From contig NZ_JHUK01000001.1 of the NCBI RefSeq assembly GCF_003263355.1, positions 82,382-146,381 on the forward strand: a stretch of 64,000 nucleotides of DNA, given 5' to 3'. This DNA comes from Candidatus Phytoplasma oryzae (GTDB taxonomy: Bacteria; Bacillota_I; Bacilli_A; Acholeplasmatales; Acholeplasmataceae). How positions within the stretch are numbered: the stretch's first letter is position 1; each line of letters starts with the position of its first letter. A program made the position numbers and the translations under genes. This document shows, in pieces, positions 39,312 through 48,954 of this stretch. Below the pieces are notes generated by a model. The model searched no databases and was not told where the DNA came from. It worked only from the letters and a program-made list of their open reading frames with translations.

Positions 39312-40295
39312 TTGTTAAAAAAATTAAAAAAAGAAAAAAATTTAATGAAATTTATTTTTTTTATTTTTTTATTTTGTTTTTTGTTAAATATTTTTTTATT
39401 CAAGAATCAAGATTTTTTTATTTTAGCAGCAAATAAACAGACAATCGAACAAGAATTAGAAGAAGTACTTATTTTATTAAACAATAAAAAAAATTTATCT
39501 TCAGACGACATTTTGTTAAAAAATAAAATTGTTGTATTAAAAAAAGATATTTTTAGTAAAAAAGAAGAATTCTTGAATTTATGTAAACAAAATTTATTAT
39601 TACATAATATAGACATGTATTTAAAAGAGTCGATTTTTGAAGATATTATTTTGGAAACTAGAAAAATCATAAATCAATCGTCATTTGCTAAATATAGTGA
39701 TGATATTATGAGAAAATTTAATCAATTAGAAAATTTATTAGTTAGAATTAATGATGTTAAAAAAGAAATGATTTTAGTATTGGGAGTATTTCAAAATCAA
39801 TCATCAATTTTGTTAGAACAGACTGATTTTAGAATGATTCAAACAAATATTATTAATCTAGAAACGAAAATTAAAGAAATAAGTCAATTAAAACAAGATT
39901 TTATTGATTTATGTACAAATATAAAAAGTGAATTAAAAACGGAAATATTTATTGATTTACATAATAATGATCAAATAATAACAGATTTACAAACATGTAT
40001 TGATAAAATTTTAGTAGAATTTAATCAAAAAATAAAAATTTACGATCAAGTAGTTATTTTTACAAATTTAAATAATCAATATCAAGATATAATTGCATCT
40101 ATAAGTATTCCTCCTTCCTCTAATATTCCAGATAAAGATAATAATTCTTCTGATGATATTTTATTAAAAAATTTTCAAGAAGAAGAACATTTTGTTTTGT
40201 TTTTTGTCTTTTTAATTTTTGTTATTTTTACTTTTATTTTGTTTATAGTATTACATTATTTTTCTAAAAAAAAGTTTCGTAAAAAAAAAATTTAA
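39312..40295 (+). CDS. Surface membrane protein candidate (signal peptide plus C-terminal anchor)
   Basis: 327 residues, family not recognised. After a signal peptide (cut possible after ILA near 41) comes an ectodomain of about 240 charged, coiled-coil-like residues, then a transmembrane helix (about 293-316) and a short basic KKKFRKKKI end. This is the topology of phytoplasma antigenic membrane proteins (Amp type), though no sequence match is evident. The nine residues SSDDILLKN occur twice, near 62 and 280, marking both ends of the ectodomain. The start is TTG with AAAGGGG 8 bases upstream, and an extended -10 TGTTATACT lies near 39228. Confidence 0.75.
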   Translation: MLKKLKKEKNLMKFIFFIFLFCFLLNIFLFKNQDFFILAANKQTIEQELEEVLILLNNKKNLSSDDILLKNKIVVLKKDIFSKKEEFLNLCKQNLLLHNIDMYLKESIFEDIILETRKIINQSSFAKYSDDIMRKFNQLENLLVRINDVKKEMILVLGVFQNQSSILLEQTDFRMIQTNIINLETKIKEISQLKQDFIDLCTNIKSELKTEIFIDLHNNDQIITDLQTCIDKILVEFNQKIKIYDQVVIFTNLNNQYQDIIASISIPPSSNIPDKDNNSSDDILLKNFQEEEHFVLFFVFLIFVIFTFILFIVLHYFSKKKFRKKKI

Positions 40296-40333
40296 AATAA
40301 AGAATTTTGAATTTTTTTAATATATAAAAAAAT

Positions 40334-40374
40334 AAAAAAAGAATGTTTTTTTTAACGTAACATTCTTTTTTTTA
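40334..40374 (+). terminator. Terminator of the surface-protein gene
   Basis: AAAAAAAGAATGTT pairs with AACATTCTTTTTTTT around about 11 bases. It also faces the tRNA-Ser gene coming from the other strand and may serve both. Confidence 0.8.
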
Positions 40375-40460
40375 TTTTATAATTTTAGATTAGAATTATA
40401 TATTTAAATATATAATTTTGTTTTGTATTTTTTATATTTTCTATTTTGTATTTTTTAATT

Positions 40461-40551
40461 TGGCGGAGTAGAAGGGATTCGAACCCTTGCACCAAATTTT
40501 TGGACTACGTCCTTAGCAGGGACGCCTCTTTAACCACTTGAGTACTACTCC
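40461..40551 (-). tRNA. tRNA-Ser (anticodon GCU)
   Basis: In the minus direction a 7-bp acceptor GGAGTAG/CTACTCC, the anticodon loop CTGCTAA (GCU, reading AGC/AGU), a long variable arm typical of serine tRNA (ACGTAGTCC...), T-arm GGTTCGAATCC, and an encoded CCA end. The whole is 91 bases. Confidence 0.96.
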
Positions 40552-40701
40552 TTTTTAATTAAACTTTTTTGAAAAATTATGTTTTTCACTTTATTATAAC
40601 AATTATTATATTTTTTTGATTAGCAGAAGTTAAATAAATTTTTAATTTTATAATAAAAAATATATAAGAAAAAAGATAATTTTTTTTTGAATGAAAATTT
40701 T

Positions 40702-43700
40702 TTATTTATCTATTGTAAAATTTTCTATTGTAGCATAATGATTTTCCTTAATAATGACTAAGTTAGTAGTTACATAAGGTAAAATATTTATAATTCTTTG
40801 CGGAGGAACAGCAATAATAAATTGAATTTTTAATTCATTAAAAAAAGACATCATTGCTTCTATTCTGTTTTCATCCATATTATTAAAAGCTTCATCGAAT
40901 AATACTAAACATCCTTTTTCTAAATCATTTTCAAATAATAATTGTTCAAAACAAATAGCAATTATAATATAAAAAGGAACTTGAGTTTCTCCTCCAGATT
41001 TTTCTCTAAAAACTTTCGAAAAGAAGGATATATTGCCATTTTTATCTTGGATTTGAATATCATAGTTTAGATAATTTCTATAGTCTAAAAATTCATATGT
41101 TAATGCTTCGTATTCTTTATTAAAAGACATTATTTTTTTGAATAATTCATCTAATAAAATATTTTTATAATTATTTATGTTTTCTATTATTAAATTATTT
41201 TGAGTTTGATTATTATTGTTTTCTTTAAAAATAGAATAATATCTATTATATTCTAAATTTTCAGATGGTTTTGTAATTATTTGATAATAGTCATTTCCGA
41301 AAGGTTTATTTTTTAAAATTTTGTTTAGTTTTTTAATTTGTTGTTTTGCATTTTCTAAACTTTCTTTTAATTTATTGACAAATTCTTCTTTGAAAATAAT
41401 TTCTATTTTTACACTTAATTCTTTTGCTTCTTGTTCATAATTGACTAAATTTTTAATATTAATAAGATGATACTCTTTGAGAAAGAAATTAATATTGTTT
41501 GTTTCTAATGATATATTAACGAGATTATGATTTGTTATATATGTATTCATTAGAGTCATGATTTTTATTTTTTGTTTATTTTTTTGTTTTTCTATTTGAA
41601 TAGTACTTTCTTTTACATGAGAAGAAATAATATCATAATTATTTTTGAATTTAACTAAATAGTTATTAAATTGTATTTGAATCGCTTCCAAGTTTATATT
41701 AACTTTATTTTCGTTATTTTGTAATTCTTTTTGAATTTTTAATAATTCTTCTTCAATGGATATTATTTTTGTTTTTAATATATTAATATGATTTGTTTTT
41801 TCAGCAATGTTAAATAAAATATTATCCATTTTTTTTGTTTTTTGCACTTTTTCGTCTTGTTGTTCTTTCAAATTTTGTTCTAAATTTATTAAATGAGGAT
41901 TATTTTTAATTTTTTCTTTTTTTTCTTTTATTTTGTTGAATTCTGATAAATGTTCATCTAATTGTTTTTTCCATAAAACATAATCTTGAATCGAAAAAGA
42001 AAATAAGTTATTTTGATTTAATATTGATAATAACTCCTCTTTTTTTTGTAATAATTCTTTTTGGTTCCAAAGTTTTTGTTTTAAATCATATATTTCTTCT
42101 AATAAAATTTCTTTTCTTATTTTTTTAGAATTAATACCTATAAAGGGAATTTTAAATGTTTTAGGATTTAATTGTTTAGCTGTAAAATTACTATAAATCA
42201 TGCCACTGGGTGTTATAGCAGTTTTATGATTTGGAAGATTTTCAATATTTAATTCACATATTATATTAGCTAATAATAATCTTGCATATTTTAAAGCATA
42301 TTTATTATCTGTTTTAATTTTAGATGATAAACTTTTTTCATTTTCTTCTATACAAGGAATTTTATCTACATTAACTAAACCTACATCATAAATTTTTTCA
42401 GTTAATTTAAATTTTTCATATATTTTTAAAGATTTAGCAAAAAAACGAGAATCAATAATTAAATTAAATTTTCTTTTACCTAAGAATCCTTCTATTGCGT
42501 TTCTCCATATTTCTTCTTTAATTTCGATTAATTCACAAAAAGGATAAATTGGTACTTCTTTTTTGTCTTCAGATGATAATTGTTCTTTGATAAGTGCTAT
42601 TAGTTTAATAATATTCTGATTGTAATTAGGTAAAATATTATTTATCATTTCTAAATTATATTTTTTTTGATAAATTTCTTTTTTTAATTGTACTATGTTT
42701 TTTTCAATGTTATTAATTTCAATATTAATAGAAATTCTTTCTTTTGATAAAAAATCTGATATTTCAGTAATATCTTTTTGCAATGATAAAGTATTTTTAT
42801 CTATTTTATTTTTTAAAAAAAAACTTATTTTTTCAATATTTTTTATTAAACTAAATTCATTTTTTAATTGAATAAATTTTTCTAAAATAGTCAATTCTTT
42901 TTGTAAATTTTGGTTAAATATTGTTATTTTATTTTTTAAGTTTTGGATAATATTTTGTTTTTCAATAATATTTTTTTGCAAAGAATAAAAAAAAATATTT
43001 AAATTTTTTGGATTTTCTGACATTTTTAATTTTAATATTTTTTCATCTATTTGTTCTAAATATAAATTTATTTGTTTTTTTTGCAAAAATAATTCTTTTA
43101 TCTCATTTTGTAGATATTGTTTTTGGTTTTGACTTTTTTGTAAATTTTCTTTTAATTTTTCTATGAAAATCATTTGTTTAATGTAGTTATTAATGTTTAT
43201 TTGATTTTTTAATAATTTGATTTTTTTATCACATTCGATAATTTCTTTTAATTTTTCTAATTTTATTTTTTCTAATTCTATTTGTTTTTCTATTTTTTTT
43301 AATTGTTGAACACTATTTTTTAAACTTATAATATTAATAGGACTTTCTTCTAAAAGAAATTCGAATACAAAGTTTTGTAAGTTCAAAGGTTTAAAAGATA
43401 AAGCTTTGGGGAGAATTTTGATATATTTTTGAATATTTATATTTAGAAATTTTTCTATAGCTTTCTGATAATTTTTTTTAGTATCAAAAAAATCAAAATT
43501 ATAATTTTTTGTTCTAAAAAAATTACGAATTTGTTGAATATTTTTAGGTTTGTTATTATCAATAAAAATATTTTCTTCTAACTTTATATGATCAAAAATA
43601 TAAAATTTTTCTTTTAAAATGCCTTTATATGGTAATTCTAATATACAACCTAAAATAGTATTTTTTTTTTCTTGTTCGCTGTAAAATTCTAAAGCAATAT

Positions 43701-43974
43701 GTGAGATAATATCTTGATTTCTTAAAAATTCTTTATTTTCTGCTCCTATTTTTCCTTTTATATAACTTTCTAAAGAACGTTTAGCGTTTTCATTAGCTGC
43801 TATATTAAATTTAGTACCAAATTTTCCTCCTATTAAAACATATTGCAAAGCATCTAAAAGAGTTGATTTACCGGCACCATTTTCTCCAGAAATCAAAGTA
43901 TTTTCTTGAATATCTATGGTTTGAGAAGAAAATAAATGCCAGTTAATTAATTGTATTTTGGTTAATTTTTTCAT
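40702..43974 (-). CDS. JetC-like SMC/SbcC-type ATPase
   Basis: 1090 residues with SMC architecture. The N-terminal Walker A is GENGAGKST (30-38), followed by long coiled coils (about 200-480 and 640-900) around a hinge-like middle. The C-terminal head has the signature KSGGETQVPFYI near 990 and Walker B CLVLFDEAFNNMDE near 1023, then a VPPQRIINILPYV end. KSGGETQ-x-PFY and the Pro-Pro end are typical of the JetC/COG4913 branch (Wadjet systems, related to MukB/MksB) rather than Smc or SbcC. The JetB-like gene lies 3 bases upstream. JetA and JetD are not in the window. All ATPase motifs are intact. Confidence 0.8.
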   Translation of the reverse strand: MKKLTKIQLINWHLFSSQTIDIQENTLISGENGAGKSTLLDALQYVLIGGKFGTKFNIAANENAKRSLESYIKGKIGAENKEFLRNQDIISHIALEFYSEQEKKNTILGCILELPYKGILKEKFYIFDHIKLEENIFIDNNKPKNIQQIRNFFRTKNYNFDFFDTKKNYQKAIEKFLNINIQKYIKILPKALSFKPLNLQNFVFEFLLEESPINIISLKNSVQQLKKIEKQIELEKIKLEKLKEIIECDKKIKLLKNQININNYIKQMIFIEKLKENLQKSQNQKQYLQNEIKELFLQKKQINLYLEQIDEKILKLKMSENPKNLNIFFYSLQKNIIEKQNIIQNLKNKITIFNQNLQKELTILEKFIQLKNEFSLIKNIEKISFFLKNKIDKNTLSLQKDITEISDFLSKERISINIEINNIEKNIVQLKKEIYQKKYNLEMINNILPNYNQNIIKLIALIKEQLSSEDKKEVPIYPFCELIEIKEEIWRNAIEGFLGKRKFNLIIDSRFFAKSLKIYEKFKLTEKIYDVGLVNVDKIPCIEENEKSLSSKIKTDNKYALKYARLLLANIICELNIENLPNHKTAITPSGMIYSNFTAKQLNPKTFKIPFIGINSKKIRKEILLEEIYDLKQKLWNQKELLQKKEELLSILNQNNLFSFSIQDYVLWKKQLDEHLSEFNKIKEKKEKIKNNPHLINLEQNLKEQQDEKVQKTKKMDNILFNIAEKTNHINILKTKIISIEEELLKIQKELQNNENKVNINLEAIQIQFNNYLVKFKNNYDIISSHVKESTIQIEKQKNKQKIKIMTLMNTYITNHNLVNISLETNNINFFLKEYHLINIKNLVNYEQEAKELSVKIEIIFKEEFVNKLKESLENAKQQIKKLNKILKNKPFGNDYYQIITKPSENLEYNRYYSIFKENNNNQTQNNLIIENINNYKNILLDELFKKIMSFNKEYEALTYEFLDYRNYLNYDIQIQDKNGNISFFSKVFREKSGGETQVPFYIIIAICFEQLLFENDLEKGCLVLFDEAFNNMDENRIEAMMSFFNELKIQFIIAVPPQRIINILPYVTTNLVIIKENHYATIENFTIDK

Positions 43975-43977
43975 TTT

Positions 43978-44619
43978 TTATTCATATTCTTTGTTTGTAT
44001 TTAAATTTAATAATTTTTGATATTGTTTAGCCATTTCAAGATCTATAACATAAATTATAGTTGGATATATTTTGATGATTAAATTATTAGAAATATCATC
44101 ATTATTAATAGTATGAATATCTGAAAAATCTATAATATTATATCTACTAAGCAACATTAGATTTTTTTTCATTTTTTCTTTATTCATTTTTTTAACTTCT
44201 GTATAACCAATATTACCTAATTCTTTATAAATGTCTTGTAGATAAATTTCTATAATAGAGTTATTAGTATTAAATTCTTTTTTTTGATAAAATAAGATAC
44301 ATATAACTAATAGTATTAAACTTTCTTCTTTATTAAGTTTTAATTTATTAAAATTTTGTTTACTTTTAATAAAAATTACTTCATTATCATATTTTATTTT
44401 TAGTTCAAAATCTGCTAATTGAAAAAAAAAATCAAAAATATCTTTGTATAAAATAATAAAATTATAATCATTGAAGTCCTTTTGTTTTTTAATAGTTATA
44501 AAATTAACCTGCAATAATTTATTAACTACTCTTGAAAAATTTTTTTTTTCTTGTTCTTTGAGTTTTTCAAATTTTTCAACGAATGTATATGAAAAATCTT
44601 TTTTTTCTAAACTATTCAA
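43978..44619 (-). CDS. JetB/MksE-like (DUF4194) SMC partner
   Basis: 213 residues. The position directly before a JetC-like gene, the size, and a winged-helix-like pattern (LNKEESLILLVICILFYQK, then YKELGNIGY, MKKNLMLLSRYNII) match the kite/MksE-type subunit DUF4194 of JetB. Sequence similarity is weak by eye, so the call rests partly on context. The start is TTG 44619 with AAAGGAAA about 14 bases upstream. The stop is 3 bases before the JetC start. Confidence 0.6.
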   Translation of the reverse strand: MNSLEKKDFSYTFVEKFEKLKEQEKKNFSRVVNKLLQVNFITIKKQKDFNDYNFIILYKDIFDFFFQLADFELKIKYDNEVIFIKSKQNFNKLKLNKEESLILLVICILFYQKKEFNTNNSIIEIYLQDIYKELGNIGYTEVKKMNKEKMKKNLMLLSRYNIIDFSDIHTINNDDISNNLIIKIYPTIIYVIDLEMAKQYQKLLNLNTNKEYE

Positions 44620-44747
44620 AATATATTTTTTCCTTTTTCGAAAATATAAGTAATTGTTTGGTTGAATATTTGTTTAAGTTAAAATTAATAACTTAAAAAA
44701 ATAATAATTTATACAATTTATTAAGATTATCATTTGTTAAATTTTAT

Positions 44748-45530
44748 CTAAACTAAATTATTTTCTTGAAAAAAATTAAAAATTTGATTTTCTTCTATAT
44801 GAGGAGTGACAAAATGAGAATTTTTTTTTAAAAAATCATATCTACTATTACCCATAACAATAGAAATATCTGCTTCTTGTAACATTTCTTTGTCATTACA
44901 TCCATCTCCTACACAAATTAATTTATGTTCTGGATATTTTTCTTTAATTTTTTTAATGCTAAAAAATTTGTTAATATTTTTTAATGTTAAATCTATATGT
45001 TTTTCCCAATAATATCCATTAAAATAATTTAAATCAATTAATAATTTTTTTACTTTTGTTGCATCTATGCCAAAAACATTTATCATATAAATTTTTTCTT
45101 TTAAATGAAATTGATTATCTATAGGTGAATTTATTATTTTATTCCATTTTTCTATAAATGGTAAATTTTCTACATTTCCATTATGAAACAAAGCTTCTTT
45201 ATCTTTTCCTATGCTAGCTATAACTATTTTATAGGAGATAATTTTATCTATTAATTCTATAATTTTTTTTTTAGGAATAGGATTTTCATCAATCATTTGA
45301 TTATTTTTAAAAGTTACAGCTCCATTTGATAATACAAAATATTTAAAAAAAGGGGAAATTTTTTTTATTACATTTAAATTTCTATAATTTCTACCCGTTG
45401 CTATGCCTAAAATTGTATTAGGTTGTTTAGATAGTTCTAAAATAAGTTTTTCTGTTTGCGGTAAAATTATTTTTTTGTTATTGCTATATAAAGTTTCGTC
45501 AATATCAAAAAAAAATATTCTTTTGTTTAT
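44748..45530 (-). CDS. HAD-family (Cof-type) phosphatase, probable ATA start
   Basis: 260 residues if started at ATA 45530. Reading back from the first ATG (45296) the frame stays open and encodes the missing N-terminus: NKRIFFFDIDETLY holds motif I (DxDET) and GIATGRNY motif II. Motif IV, CVGDGCNDKEM, lies near 205. This is the full length of a Cof-type sugar or nucleotide phosphatase, so 45296 would cut off the catalytic Asp. In frame, TGA lies two codons before ATA, and AAAGGAGG stands 9 bases upstream. ATA therefore replaces the expected ATG. Confidence 0.83.
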   Translation of the reverse strand: MNKRIFFFDIDETLYSNNKKIILPQTEKLILELSKQPNTILGIATGRNYRNLNVIKKISPFFKYFVLSNGAVTFKNNQMIDENPIPKKKIIELIDKIISYKIVIASIGKDKEALFHNGNVENLPFIEKWNKIINSPIDNQFHLKEKIYMINVFGIDATKVKKLLIDLNYFNGYYWEKHIDLTLKNINKFFSIKKIKEKYPEHKLICVGDGCNDKEMLQEADISIVMGNSRYDFLKKNSHFVTPHIEENQIFNFFQENNLV

Positions 45531-45539
45531 TGCTCAAAA

Positions 45540-45547
45540 CCTCCTTT
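45540..45547 (-). promoter_or_regulatory. Strong ribosome binding site before ATA start
   Basis: AAAGGAGG on the minus strand, 9 bases before ATA 45530, the perfect distance. There is no ATG, GTG or TTG between it and the DxD motif. Confidence 0.72.
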
Positions 45548-46569
45548 TATAATATTTTCTAATCTTTACTTTTTATTCTATAATTTTAAATTTTATTTTT
45601 CAATCAAAATTTTAATAAAAATTAAGCATTAATTTAATTATAACAATAAACTATGTTGAAATCTATTTTAAAAGTTAATATTTTAAAAATATCTTTAAAA
45701 TATTCAAAAAACATAAAAATAATCACAAAACATTTTAAAATAAAAAAATTATTTTAATTTAATAGTCATTTTAAAATTAATTAAATAGTTTAAAAAACAA
45801 TTATTAAGAATTATGTGATTTTTTTATATTAAATTTTTATATTTAACCATGTAGTAAATTTTATTAACATACTTTTCTTAGTTATAAAATAAAAGAAAAT
45901 TTTTAAAAGTTTTTGAAGATTTTCAAATTAACTTTAATTCTAAGATTAATGATTTAGTAAATATTTTACTATTTGATAAAAATTATAAAATAATAACTTA
46001 ATAAAATAAAAAATATTGAAATATTTAAATTAAACTTTTTTCTTGTTATTAATGTTTAATTTTGTTGACTTTTTTATAAGTCATAATTATTTTTTTGTTT
46101 TTTATATCTTATTATTTTTGAACATTATTTTTTTAAGCTAAAACTAGTTATTAAATAAATGAAATATTATGTTATAATTCAAAGTTATGATTTTTTTTAA
46201 TAGATTAAAATATTTTATTTTTTCATAAATTTTAAAATATAAATTTTAAAATTTTTTAAAACATAATTTATTATTTATATTTTCTGAAATATTTTTAAAT
46301 ATCAAAACTAATTAATTATTTGGGATATATTTTTAATAATTTTACTGATAATAAGCATATTATGAACTTGTTACTTACTATTTAATTAACTTGTTATTTG
46401 TTATTTGATTAAATAATTTGCTTTATGTTGTATAAAAAAAATATATTCCTTTTTTAATGATTAATTTTACATTTATTCTTATTTTGATTATTTTTTATTA
46501 GTTATAAAATAGTGTTTCAAATGTTAATAAAATGTTAAATATAAACTTTAAGAAAGTGAAAAAAATATA
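45548..46569. other. 1.0 kb intergenic stretch
   Basis: Very AT-rich, with no gene or RNA recognised. One small hairpin (TGACTT at 46066-46071 with AAGTCA at 46078-46083) is followed by a T run at 46090 and could end a plus-strand transcript. Loose repeats of ACTTGTTA/TTATTTG occur near 46370-46410. Confidence 0.5.
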
Positions 46570-47544
46570 ATGACTTTAAATTCAAATAAACCAATAATAA
46601 ATCTAAAAGGAGTTTTTATAAAAGTAATTACTTTTATACTTTCGATAATAATATTAAATATATTTGTCAACAAGTATCATGTTCGAACTGAAGAATTAGA
46701 AATACGAAAAAATATTCATTTTTCATCATTATTAAACAAAAAAGTTAAACCAATAGAAGAAAAAAATATTCAATTACAAAATGAAAATGAAATATTAACC
46801 AAATATCCAAAAGAAATAGTTCAAGAGGATGGTACAAAAGAATATTATAGTTTAAAAAATGATGGTAATATCATTAAAAGAGAATTCAAAGATGGTTCTA
46901 TCGAGGAATTCGATCCCAAAGGTATCAAGTTTAAAGAAGTAGATATAAATAACAAAGTTACATTATTTAAAGGTTCTTCCTATACAGCTAAAGATTTTAA
47001 AAAACAGGGTTTTTCTTTGGAAAATATTAAAACAGCAGGTTTTACCAATAAAGAACTTCTGGAAAGTGGTTGTTTTACAATTAGCGAATTCCAACAATCG
47101 AATATTCCTTTAAACGATATTAACGATGATGTTCCGCTAAGTGTACTTAAAAATCATTATGCGAAAAACAAGTTAGCTCAAAAATATACTATGCAAGAAT
47201 TAGCAGATGCACAGGTTACTTTAACAGATTTAAAAAACGACAATGTGTCAGTTTCTACAGAGATGATTACAGCTTATACGCTGGATGAAGTGGCAAAACT
47301 TTACACTGCCACAGCTTTAAAAACAGCTCAGGTCCCTTTAACTTCAGAGATAGTACAAAAATACAAAGTACCTTCATTAAAACAAGCTGGCTTTACAGCT
47401 AACGACTTTAAACAAGGACAAATTGAGTTAGCAGATATTAAGGATGATTTTGATATTTCAGATGTATATAATATTTATGAAGATAATCAAATTATTAAAG
47501 CTTATGGTCAAACAAAATTTTCTATTTTTAAGAATAGTCCATAA
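46570..47544 (+). CDS. Membrane-anchored mosaic protein with solenoid-like repeats
   Basis: 324 residues. One membrane helix (about 12-32), then a section with the EDGTKEYYSLKNDGN and FKDGSIEEFDPKG pattern of phytoplasma DUF2963/MORN-like repeats, then from about residue 138 a repetitive region of roughly 10-residue units: YTAKDFKKQGFSLENIKTAG, FTNKELLESG, YTMQELADAQVTLTDLK, AGFTANDFKQGQIELADIK. The pattern suggests a helical solenoid for protein binding. This second half is clearly richer in GC and uses codons such as CTG, GCC and GTC that are rare in the neighbours, a sign of transfer. The SD is weak (AAGAAAG). Confidence 0.75.
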   Translation: MTLNSNKPIINLKGVFIKVITFILSIIILNIFVNKYHVRTEELEIRKNIHFSSLLNKKVKPIEEKNIQLQNENEILTKYPKEIVQEDGTKEYYSLKNDGNIIKREFKDGSIEEFDPKGIKFKEVDINNKVTLFKGSSYTAKDFKKQGFSLENIKTAGFTNKELLESGCFTISEFQQSNIPLNDINDDVPLSVLKNHYAKNKLAQKYTMQELADAQVTLTDLKNDNVSVSTEMITAYTLDEVAKLYTATALKTAQVPLTSEIVQKYKVPSLKQAGFTANDFKQGQIELADIKDDFDISDVYNIYEDNQIIKAYGQTKFSIFKNSP

Positions 47545-48156
47545 AATTTATTTTCATAATATTAAAGAAAATATTTGATATAGTTAGTTATATTATTTTC
47601 GAAAGAATTACAATTTATTAATATTTTTTATAAAATGAATTATATTTTATGTATAAAGTTTAATATTCTTCTTCTAACTTCTGATTTTGTATATTAATCA
47701 GAATTTTGTTTATTATTATTAATAATAATAAAATTTTGAAATCATTTATTTTTTAAAAATTTATTTAATTTTAAATATTTTTACTATTTTATTTTTTAAG
47801 AATTAAATACATTAGAAATTAAAATTAGAAATTTAACATTTTTGTCTATATAGTTAGGAGAAGAATTTTTTTTATTTAAAATTAAATTATTTATGTTTAT
47901 TTAGAAATTTATTAATTTTTTTTAGTTATTTTTTTATTAAAAATTAAAATAAAATTATTTTTAAATTATTTTTGTATAAAATAATTTGATATATTTTTTA
48001 ATTATTTTATAATTATGTTGAAATTTTTTTATAGAGAATTTTTTAAATAAATATTTTTTAATTTTTTTATTAGAATATTTATTTTAAAATAAAAAAATTG
48101 TTTAATTAAAAATTTTATAATTAAAAAAACAGAAAAGGAAATTTGTTTTAATTTTT
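47545..48156. other. Intergenic stretch, nothing recognised
   Basis: 612 AT-rich bases without gene, RNA or strong hairpin. AGGA at 48135 serves the next gene. Confidence 0.5.
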
Positions 48157-48954
48157 ATGTTAATTAAAAAAATGAATAATTTTATTAAATTTAAAAAAAA
48201 TAAATTTTTTTTTATATTAATTTTATTGTTTTTTTTTATTTTTAAAAGGAATTTTGCAATAGCTATGATGGAAACAGGCGAACCGTCTGAATCTAAAACT
48301 AGTCAAGAAGTTGATAATTTAATTAGTTTTAAATTAGATAATATATTACAAACATCAGAAATATTTCAATTTAATAATGCTTGTAATCACATAGATTATG
48401 CTAATAGTATATTAAAAAAATTTAGTATTAAATTAAATGATCAATTAGATGTTCATTCATTAAAAGACTTTAAAGAAAAATTTTCTGGTTTTTATATTTA
48501 CTTTTTTATTAGATTAAAATTTTTATGGTATATATATTCTCAAAATGAAAAAGATGCACATGTACTTTATGTTAATTATTCTTCTGAAATAGATCCAAAA
48601 GGAAATATTATATATATACCTTCTTTTAGACGTTTTTTCTATATAAGTTTAAATGATAAAATAAAAGAAGAAAATAATATTTTTTTTATTAAAGATAATG
48701 AAAGAATTGAAATTTATTGTAATAGTTATGATACTAAAAATTTCGTAGAAGATACTTTATCATTAGATGTTCACCGTATTAATTCAAATAATTTATTTCA
48801 AATTTTTTTAGATTTCGATATACAAGAAAAAAGTGATGGTTTATATTTATCTTTTATTTTATATAAACATGGATTTACAGAATTAAATTGTTATTCTTTT
48901 AAAATAGATTTTTCATTAGATACAAAAATAGATTTTTTCAAACAAATATCTTAG
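48157..48954 (+). CDS. Secreted protein, paralogue of 26170 protein
   Basis: 265 residues. The signal peptide has many lysines, then a Phe/Leu core, with a likely cut after AIA at residue 36 before MMETGEPSES, the same design as its relative. Conserved blocks are LDVHSLKDFKEKFSGFYIYF, INSNNLFQIFLDFDI and CYSFKIDFSLD. The central part has diverged (SFRRFFYISLNDKIKEENN). It lies alone between two long gaps, which is typical of accessory effector genes. Function unknown. Confidence 0.76.
   Translation: MLIKKMNNFIKFKKNKFFFILILLFFFIFKRNFAIAMMETGEPSESKTSQEVDNLISFKLDNILQTSEIFQFNNACNHIDYANSILKKFSIKLNDQLDVHSLKDFKEKFSGFYIYFFIRLKFLWYIYSQNEKDAHVLYVNYSSEIDPKGNIIYIPSFRRFFYISLNDKIKEENNIFFIKDNERIEIYCNSYDTKNFVEDTLSLDVHRINSNNLFQIFLDFDIQEKSDGLYLSFILYKHGFTELNCYSFKIDFSLDTKIDFFKQIS

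Noticed and set aside
40461..40551. tRNA-Ser as an integration site
   Set aside because: No duplicated 3' tRNA end or integrase lies nearby.
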